This document shows, piece by piece, positions 57,665 through 64,000 of a stretch of DNA of 64,000 nucleotides. Position numbers and translations under genes: made by a program. Source of the stretch: Sweltsa coloradensis (Eukaryota; Arthropoda; Insecta; Plecoptera; Chloroperlidae). The stretch lies in NCBI GenBank assembly GCA_024449915.1, contig JAMZAV010000896.1, positions 248,001 to 312,000 on the forward strand, read 5' to 3'. The notes beneath the pieces are model-generated. The model searched no databases. It saw only the letters and a list, made by a program, of their open reading frames with translations, and had not been told where the DNA came from. The stretch's first letter is position 1; each line of letters opens with the position of its first letter.

Positions 57665-57729
57665 AAAGCTCAGTTGGTTAGAGACAACGGACAACGGAGG
57701 TCCCGGGTTCAGACCCCAGAGGAAGCACC
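57665..57729 (+). repeat. tRNA-like SINE head
   Basis: aaagctcagttggttagaga (A box) and ggaggtcccgggttcagacc (B box) in tRNA-like spacing but shortened anticodon region, followed by a T run. Confidence 0.5.
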
Positions 57730-58099
57730 TTTTTTTAAAATACCAATATGTATTGGTTTACTGATATATGTAAATGTGGGTCAAATGTAACAAAAGCCTT
57801 ATTTAACCGTAATAGAATCCAAGTTACAAATACCAATTTCGCTGAATGGATTTTAATTAACGTATTTAATTAAGTTAGCTTGGTTCGACTAGAATTGCTA
57901 TTTAATTGAGCATTGACTACAAAGAACGAACGTAATAAAGTGTTATTAGTATCATAGAATTTCAATCAAGGGACTTTTACAAACACCATACATTCGACAC
58001 AACATAAACTCTTGAAGCTTATTCAATAACACTACTAGCTGGAAATAGAATACTGAAGCTTCAAGCATCGCAAACAATAATGACTCCTCATTTCAAACT
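57730..58099. other. intron, no recognised feature
   Basis: AT-rich, nothing recognised. Confidence 0.3.
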
Positions 58100-58380
58100 C
58101 TGTAGTGGAGTATTTTACTACCCGAAACTCCCCGAATACAGAGGCGAGCTCTGGCAGTCTTCGTCGGGAAACCCTCCCCCCCCTTGACGACCCTCCCTTA
58201 CGACGAGACCATGACAAAACGAACGATGACAGACGATGACGACCGCGACGTGAGAACCCCCTATTCCTCCCCCTTCCCGTGTCTGGTTCTGACCAGACTG
58301 GGATCTTCCTCCAGAAATCCCCTTGGCTAGAGTGGCGCATTATGACCTAATGGTTGACGCGCCCTTAAACTGAAAGAATC
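58100..58380 (+). mobile_element. family A retroposon, 5'-truncated
   Basis: ggagtattttactacccgaa through gacgcgcccttaaactgaaa; stem GGCGC/GCGCC. Lies 140 bp before exon C. Confidence 0.75.
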
Positions 58381-58519
58381 CAATCTAAATCTGTCACTGT
58401 TTCGTACATACTCGGCACCTCCAACAATAATTATTGTTCTGTTATTGATCAAGACCCAACTTAGTCTTGCGTGTCGCCTCTTCGATGAAGTGTGTAATGA
58501 ATTCTCTTGATGTTTTCAG

Positions 58520-58635
58520 ATACTTGAGTGGGAAGGTGTCAGTCTAGTAGACCGCAGTTTTGAGGAGGTCTGCCATGTAATGGACAGTGCTGGAGAGGTG
58601 GTCGAGATACTTGTCGAACACGGCAATGATAATAT
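58520..58635 (+). CDS. exon C of the PDZ-domain protein, second half of the PDZ fold
   Basis: It follows a tgttttcag acceptor and ends at gtaagt (58636). It is 116 nt, 38 codons plus two bases. It reads ILEWEGVSLVDRSFEEVC, then HVMDSAGEVVEILVEHGNDN: beta strand with LEW-x-G, the alpha-2 helix (SFEEVCHVMDS) and last beta strand (VVEILVEH). LEW-N-G at this place is typical of RIM and Piccolo PDZ domains, so a presynaptic scaffold such as the insect Fife/RIM group is the best guess. Phase 0 joins exon B with no residue lost, giving a complete PDZ of about 90-95 residues. The reading continues in a next exon not identified here. The exon is closely flanked by family A copies. Confidence 0.88.
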
Positions 58636-58718
58636 GTAAGTCAATTTTTCAATTTTTATTCCAAATGAATTTTGTGTTTTCATAACGACTTCATATTTGT
58701 TACATTTTACTTTTCATA

Positions 58719-58996
58719 ATAGAATTTTCCCAGAGCATGGCTCTGATAATCGTGAAGGGCGACGAAAGAGACAAAGTCCATCTCGCAAACATCAGCTAGT
58801 GTGTACGGGAGAAAATAACTCTTGAATCTAGAGGCGAGCTCTGGCAGTCGTCGTCGAGGTCCTCTCCTCCGTCCCTTGATGACCTTCCCCTTCCTCCCCT
58901 TAACCGTGGCTGGTTCTGACCAGCATGGGCCCCTCCTCCATATCCCCTAGGCTAGAGTGGTGCATTATCACCTAACGGTTGATGCGTTCTTAGTTT
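58719..58996 (+). mobile_element. family A retroposon, internally deleted
   Basis: tcccagagcatggctctgat through cctaacggttgatgcgttct; starts 83 bp after exon C. Confidence 0.75.
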
Positions 58997-59004
58997 TAAA
59001 AAAA

Positions 59005-59190
59005 ACGACGACGACGACGACGATGACAACACGAACGATGACAAAGACGATGACGTCGCGTCGTGACAACCTCTCTTTCATCCGCCTAGCTGTGGCTGGG
59101 CCACCAGCATGGGCCCCTCCTCCCACATCCCCTAGGCTAGAGTGGCGCATTATAACCTAGCAGTTGACGCGCCCTTAATAAAAAAAAACA
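59005..59190 (+). mobile_element. family A retroposon, 3' half, tandem
   Basis: gacgacgacgacgacgatga through gttgacgcgcccttaataaa. Confidence 0.75.
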
Positions 59191-59330
59191 CTTTTCTTTT
59201 ATAAATTTATATCACAATATAACACAACAAACAAGCAGCGAATTAAATTAATTTAACTTTCATTATCACAGGAGGTGCAATATGACCTAAACGGATAAAG
59301 CGCCCTAGTTTCTCACGTTGTCATTAAGTT
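59191..59330 (+). mobile_element. family B LINE, 3' tail
   Basis: cttttctt ttataaatttat through ggaggtgcaatatgacctaa and cacgttgtcatt. Confidence 0.7.
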
Positions 59331-59348
59331 GGTCGTCATTAAGTCATT

Positions 59349-59351
<3 letters not shown>

Positions 59352-59398
<47 letters not shown>

Positions 59399-59407
59399 AG
59401 AGAGAGA
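59352..59407. repeat. (GA)n microsatellite
   Basis: About 27 ga units with one atgg interruption. A second ga tract lies at 59546-59579. Confidence 0.95.
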
Positions 59408-59545
59408 TTGATTTGATTGATTGAGGTCTTTATTAAGGCGGGATTAAGGCTAGTGAAGCCTTATCTTCCATCCAACCTGATATGGTACAACTACATACAT
59501 CATTTAATTTAATTGTAACAGCTTGTCCTAGATATTAAAGTATCA
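59408..59545 (-). mobile_element. 3' end of a CR1/L2-like LINE
   Basis: gattgatttgattgattgag then gtctttattaaggcgggatt; like 24440-24560. It lies between two ga tracts. Confidence 0.5.
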
Positions 59546-59754
59546 AAGAGAGAGAGAGTGAGAGAGAGAGAGAGAGAGATATTTTTGATATTTGATATTT
59601 ATTGACTTAAAGGTGGGCTACATAGGGCTATAAAGCCCCTTTGACCATAGCCAACCTCTACAACATGTAATACATAAGTATTTTATAATAGATATGTTAA
59701 GTAATATACTAATCATACTAATTAATTATGCTAATTAAAACTATTATTAAACTG

Positions 59755-59799
<45 letters not shown>

Positions 59800-59978
59800 T
59801 TTCTACTAAACTAATAATAGATACATACTAATAACTGTGGATACAAATTCATACAATTGATGTTGAAAATTGATTGACAATAATATAAACGTATACTATA
59901 GTAAATTCTGCAAGCAATTATAATGATGATGCTCTAATTCCCAATAGCGAGACTAATATATAGTACACATAATATTAA

Positions 59979-61611
59979 TTATTTACTTATACTCCCAGTA
60001 TACCTAGAAAGCAGTGTATTGTGTATTTGATTTCGGAGAGTTATATTCGACCTGCTAGTATACAATTCAAGTCCAAATTCATTCCATAGCCGACTTGCCG
60101 TGATAATGAATGATTTATTACATTTTGTTGTGCGATGCTTTGGTATCTGTAACATGTTTCGCGTGTGCCTGTTTGTGCGGTTATGTATTCTATCCATTCT
60201 TGTGAACTTATTATAAATATAGGGGGGAGATTTTGTCTTCATAATTTTCATTGTAAGCATAATTAAGGATAGCATTCGTCGTTCTTTCAGTTTTAGCCAT
60301 TTTAAATGAATATAAGATGGGGTTATATGTTCATCACGTCTCACATTTAGAATAAATCGAACACAAGCATTTTGCACTCTTTGTATTTTAACGTTAAGTG
60401 TCTCCGTTAAATCGTTATAAACTATTGAGGCATAATCAATTATGGGAAATATAAGAGCTTGAATTAATATCTTCCGAATGGATTGGGGAAGGAATGGACA
60501 GTTACGTTTTAGTTGATGCATGCACGAAATGACTTTTTTAGTTGTATTATTAATGTGGGGTGTCCACGACAAGGTTTTCATCTACTATAAGACCGAGGTT
60601 TTTTGACATTTTTCTGGTAAGGTATGACCGTGTTATTTATTGTGACTGGGGGAAGTACAGCTGTGTCTACGTTAGCTAATAGTTTACGATATCCGACTAG
60701 CATCAGTTGAGTTTTTTGAACGTTGAGCGATAGGTTATGGTTAACAGCATACTCATTAAGCTTACGTATATCGTGGTTTGCATGGTTGATAGTGCGTTCA
60801 CCGTCTTTAGGTTGGAAGTGTAAATACATTTGAAAATCGTCTGCGTACATATGATGTTTTGAATAAGTGAAATTTGTATGTATATCATTAACGTAAAGGG
60901 AAAAGAATAGAGGTGACAATACTGACCCTTGGGGTACGCCGGATTTATTTACAGTCCACGAGGAGGCGCTTTTCTCAGTGATAACTCGTTGGTTCCTATT
61001 TGTGAGGTATGATGAAAACCAGTGAAGAGCTGCATTGGAAATACCTAGGTATGATAGTTTGGAGAGCAGCAAGTCATGGTTTACGCAGTCAAAGGCTTTA
61101 CTAAAGTCGAAGAGTGCCAATAAGGTTAGTTCTTTTCTATCCATAGCAAATCGTAAGTCATCCGTTATTTTAATGAGTGCAGTAGTTGTATTATGTCCCT
61201 TCCGGAACCCAGATTGGAATTCACTAATTACATCGAACTCAGAAAGGTATTTACGAAGCTGATCGTTGATAATTTTTTCTAGCATCTTACTGAATGTGCA
61301 AAGAAGACTGATTGGCCTATAATTAGAGACAGATGCAGGGGATGAACATTTTGGAATTGGTTTTACGTGCGCCTTCTTCCACTGTGATGGAAAGACACCA
61401 TTTTGAGAGAAGTAGTTATAAATGTGCTCAAGAGAAGGTAGTATTATATGTAAACATTTGATGATGAGTGTAATGGGGATACCATCTGGGCCTCTAGCTT
61501 TAGATTTGATTTCGTTGGCGGCTTTTACTATGTCCTCCGGATAGATATGTGAAAAATGAAAAGATTCGCGATTTGGTCGAGGGAGTGAATTATAATAATT
61601 AATGGTGTGGT
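59979..61611 (-). pseudogene. ORF2 reverse transcriptase and C-terminal domain, one frameshift
   Basis: From about 61611 leftward: ARGPDGIPITLIIKCL, HVKPIPKCSS, NYRPISLLCTFSKMLEKI, then LFDFSKAFDCVNH (first Asp). It continues with SGVPQGSVLSPLFFSLYVND and the catalytic MYADDFQMY, with no stop. A one-base gain in an A run near 60590-60605 breaks the frame at QKNVK. The next frame continues LSWTPHINN, SLIMLTMK-like and ASRLWNEFGLEL to a stop at 59979. Low number of lesions suggests recent activity. Confidence 0.88.
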
Positions 61612-62868
61612 TTAGTTCTGTTGGGGTTTTATTATACCGGCATTGGATGTAAAGTATTCATTTAAATTTTCGGCGGATACAGAATTATCAATAGTTGTTT
61701 TTTTATGTTTACCGATACCCATGGAACGCACACCGTTCCATAGGTCTGTAGGGTTTTTCGAAGAATTGAATAATTCATATGTGTACTTAATTTTAGAATT
61801 TCGAATAGTTTGCTTCGTTCTGTTGCGGAGTGTGCGGAAATTTTCGTAGTCATTTTGGTCTTTTGTTTTAATATGACGTCTTCTAGCCGCATCTCGTTCT
61901 CTAATAAGTCGTTTAATGTCGGATGTCATCCATGGCGATGGACGGTGTTTCACCTTAACAGTTTTATGGGGAGCATGTTTGTCGTACAAATCCGTTAACT
62001 GTCGTGTGAAAATTTCTACCTTCTCATCGACATTATTAGTTTCGGTGATTATATGCCATGGGGTCGATAATGCATCGGTTTGAAAAGCATCTATATTAAA
62101 TTTAGAAAAATCTCTATATGTTATTACTTTAGGTGTATATTTGGGAGTGGTGAGCGAAAAAAACAGCATAAATCAAATCGTGATAAGAGAAGCCAGGAGC
62201 AGGACACTGTCCAAACGTTTGTAAGAGATTCGGGCAATTTGACGCTATTACGTCAAGATTACTCTCTGCAGTTAATGTGTGATATGTTGTTTGTGTATGG
62301 CACACATGTTAGATTTACATACGTTAAGAGTATCACGTACAGATTCGCTTTCAAAGGTTTGAGTTCCAAATCGTGCATTTAAGTCTTCCTGCTATAATAA
62401 CATACTTGTAATGGAATAAGTGGATGTACATATCATTGACTAATAGGTCCATATATCCTACTTTAGGTGCCCTGTATATACATGAAAAAAGTAATTTGGT
62501 GCTAAGAAAAGAAACCTCTAATAAGATATATTCAGGAGTGTAGTCGTAAACAGTATCCGCCTTTCTAGGTATATTTGGGAGAATTTTACATTTAAAACAA
62601 TCACGGACATACACGGCTACTCCACCGCAAGCTTAACTTTGCGATCCCTTCTAAATATGGAGTACCCTGGCAGTTCAATGGAAGAGTTAGATATGGTGGG
62701 CTTGAGAAATGTCTCACTTATTGCAATAATATCAAATTGTGTTTCGCCAAATAAGTATTTAAATTCAGAGAAGTGATCCGCATCAGTCAATGACTGCGCA
62801 TTAATGTGGGCAATTTTTAGGTTTGATGGGTAGTTATTGGGCAACGTTGCTAAGGATGTCAATAGCAT
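61612..62868 (-). pseudogene. ORF2 apurinic-type endonuclease and linker, frameshifted
   Basis: The start (62868) reads KIAHINAQSLTDADHF, FDIIAISETFLKP and LPGYSIFRRDR, the N-terminal half of a LINE endonuclease. Frame shifts near 62615 and continues YVRDCFKCKIL. After a degraded part near 62200-62350, GFSYHDLIYAVFSL (catalytic His-containing motif near 62170-62210) appears. A run of seven T near 62157-62163 breaks frame again. 62169-61612 is a linker with HRPSPWMTSDIKRLIRERD. The enzyme would nick target DNA. Confidence 0.8.
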
Positions 62869-63202
62869 TCGCGTCCCTGTTCATACTCGAAAGGGAATAT
62901 TAGCAATAGAGGTAAAAATCACCAGTACTTACAAAATAAAAAACTAAATTAAAATGATGTGTATAAAATGAATACAAGTAAATGTAATCTTGATGATGAG
63001 TGAAAAGAATTAATAATACGTTACTATATCTAATTACGTAACTAGATAGAACTTAAAACTAAAGTTAAAAGATGTATCAAATTAATATGAAGAGTTATTT
63101 AACAGTGTATAATAAAATAATGTTTTTACTGCGTATGTAGTTAAGCTTTTAGGTCCATCAATGGTTCTTGAGTTAGTGAAAGTTAGTTGCACTAGCGGGT
63201 AG
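62869..63202. other. spacer between LINE ORF1 and ORF2
   Basis: AT-rich, no frame; fits an inter-ORF spacer. Confidence 0.5.
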
Positions 63203-63974
63203 CTATATTAGCGTCGAGATGTTAGCCAGTTGGTTCATGTCTGATACCCGGAGTCGTTCATCGCCTCGGCGTACAATGATTACACCATCTATAGTCCACA
63301 CATTCTGAACGCCAAACTTTACAATTGCAGCTCGTAGGACTTGTAGTCTGCAGGCGGTAAGGTCCTCCCTTATAGTTGTCCCTGTGCCTTTGAGCACGCG
63401 TTTAGAGGTAAACATTGCCGCTCTGTTCCTGTAAGACACAAATTTAACAAGAATGGGGCGTGGTCGATCGCCTTTTCTTCCCACCCGATGAGACCTGTCT
63501 ATGTCCTCTTTAGAGATTGTGATATTCATTTTCTTGCTATATTCAAGGCAATCTCGTCGGTGTCTTCCCGGTGGTTTCCTGTACGCCAAAGATTCTTATG
63601 TTGTTGCGCCGTTGATATTGTTCCAGTTCGTCGTCTCTTGTCTCTACTTGAGATCTTAAGTTGTTAATTTCTTCCTCTTGTTGAGCGATTTTCTCTTCAA
63701 GTTTCTCAACGTTTCTCCTGTGTTCATCTAAAGTCTCGGTGATCTTGTTCAATGCATGCTCGACGATGGTATCAACGAGACCTCCAAGAGCGTCAGGTTG
63801 TCTGAAAATCTCTGCCACGACCTCTCGTATCAGGTCCTGCACGCCCTCTCTTGTGAGTGCAGGTAACCCGTCTACAGCGGCCTCGCTGTCACGACCGCTT
63901 GTAGAGTGCGTAGTGTGAGCACTCTTTGTTAGGGTGCGTGGGACACCAGGGTGGCCGCTCCGTGTCTCCCGCAT
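63203..63974 (-). pseudogene. ORF1 RNA-binding protein, frameshifted
   Basis: The first part (63974-63543) has a basic N-terminus, a helical segment and a heptad coiled coil (about residues 75-120, NVEKLEEKIAQQEEEINNLR). It ends in YQRRNNIRIFGVQE, as in L1-type ORF1 proteins. Two indels around 63545-63590 shift to the next part (to 63203) with DIDRSHRVGRKGDRPRPILV, an RRM-like region of this ORF1 family. It would package the LINE RNA. Confidence 0.8.
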
Positions 63975-64000
63975 CAGCTCTCGCGCGCCACCTTGGTGAG

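Larger units (their letters stand above)
51127..58519 (+). other. 7.4-kb phase-0 intron
   Basis: From gtagga (51127) to tgttttcag (58519). Filled with family A and B copies, a MITE and the 2.3-kb foldback element. Confidence 0.85.
59580..64000 (-). mobile_element. CR1/L2/Jockey-type LINE, nearly full length, frameshifted
   Basis: On the minus strand the order is ORF1 (63974-63203), ORF2 endonuclease (62868-about 61900), reverse transcriptase (about 61600-60578), C-terminal domain (60581-59979), then a 3' UTR with a cta microsatellite (59755-59799) that ends near 59580 in atcaaatatcaaaaatat next to a ga tract. No RNase H. It runs off the right edge, so 5' completeness is unknown. Confidence 0.85.

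Noticed and set aside
4101..59150. Many minus-strand frames of about 60-100 codons starting MHHSS / MRHSS and rich in Arg, His and Cys
   Set aside because: All are antisense translations of family A retroposons; the frame is a by-product of its repetitive gac/cgt-rich sequence and breaks freely between copies.
59352..59799. GA and CTA tracts as regulatory elements
   Set aside because: They sit at and inside LINE 3' ends and are ordinary microsatellites.

Overview
The window looks like an AT-rich animal nuclear genome, probably an arthropod and plausibly an insect, though the organism is inferred from gene and repeat content only. There is no operon structure, no intact free-standing gene and no recognisable complete RNA gene. 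Three exons of one host gene can be read on the + strand. Nearly everything else is intron filled with transposable elements.

Host gene: exon A (1123-1295), exon B (51002-51126) and exon C (58520-58635) join in consistent splice phase (1+2 nt, then phase 0) into one PDZ domain. It has a GFGM carboxylate-binding loop, and an ILEWEG stretch like the LEWNG of the RIM/Piccolo/Fife family of presynaptic active-zone proteins. The introns are about 49.7 kb and 7.4 kb. The start of exon A and its 3' splice site are tandemly duplicated, which leaves an in-frame alternative acceptor.

Repeats: two families dominate. Family A is a non-autonomous retroposon of about 360 bp, seen in roughly fifty whole or partial copies. 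Family B is an RNase H-bearing LINE (I/R1/LOA-like). Its longest copy is at 8205-10863, and about thirty 5'-truncated 3' tails are scattered through the window. The two families share a 3' tail (GCAWTATGACCTAAC...GTTGA) closed by a GGYGC/GCGYC stem, which suggests that the LINE machinery mobilises family A. Almost every copy of both lies in the sense orientation of the host gene; only two inverted family A copies were found. Family A copies form head-to-tail clusters at 23.5 kb, 24.6-25.2 kb, 37.7-39.5 kb, 51.2-51.9 kb and 56.7-57.5 kb.

Other elements are a hAT-like element with an exact 8-bp target duplication (7796-10971) that contains the long LINE, a 4.2-kb palindrome with a Penelope-like element relic at its centre (32098-36320), a 2.3-kb foldback element whose arms are minisatellite (54355-56632), several MITEs inside family A or B copies, a perfect 58-bp inverted repeat (5039-5198), a minisatellite that appears to derive from an inverted family A copy (about 17.05-17.79 kb), and tRNA-like SINE heads.

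The right end (about 59580-64000, - strand) is a fairly complete but frameshifted LINE with ORF1, endonuclease and reverse transcriptase of the CR1/L2/Jockey type. The left end (1-985, - strand) is the 3' half of a different LINE. Several patches (about 20.2-21.0, 22.25-22.7, 30.06-30.3 and 47.1-49.1 kb) carry inflated homopolymers and may be low-quality consensus.
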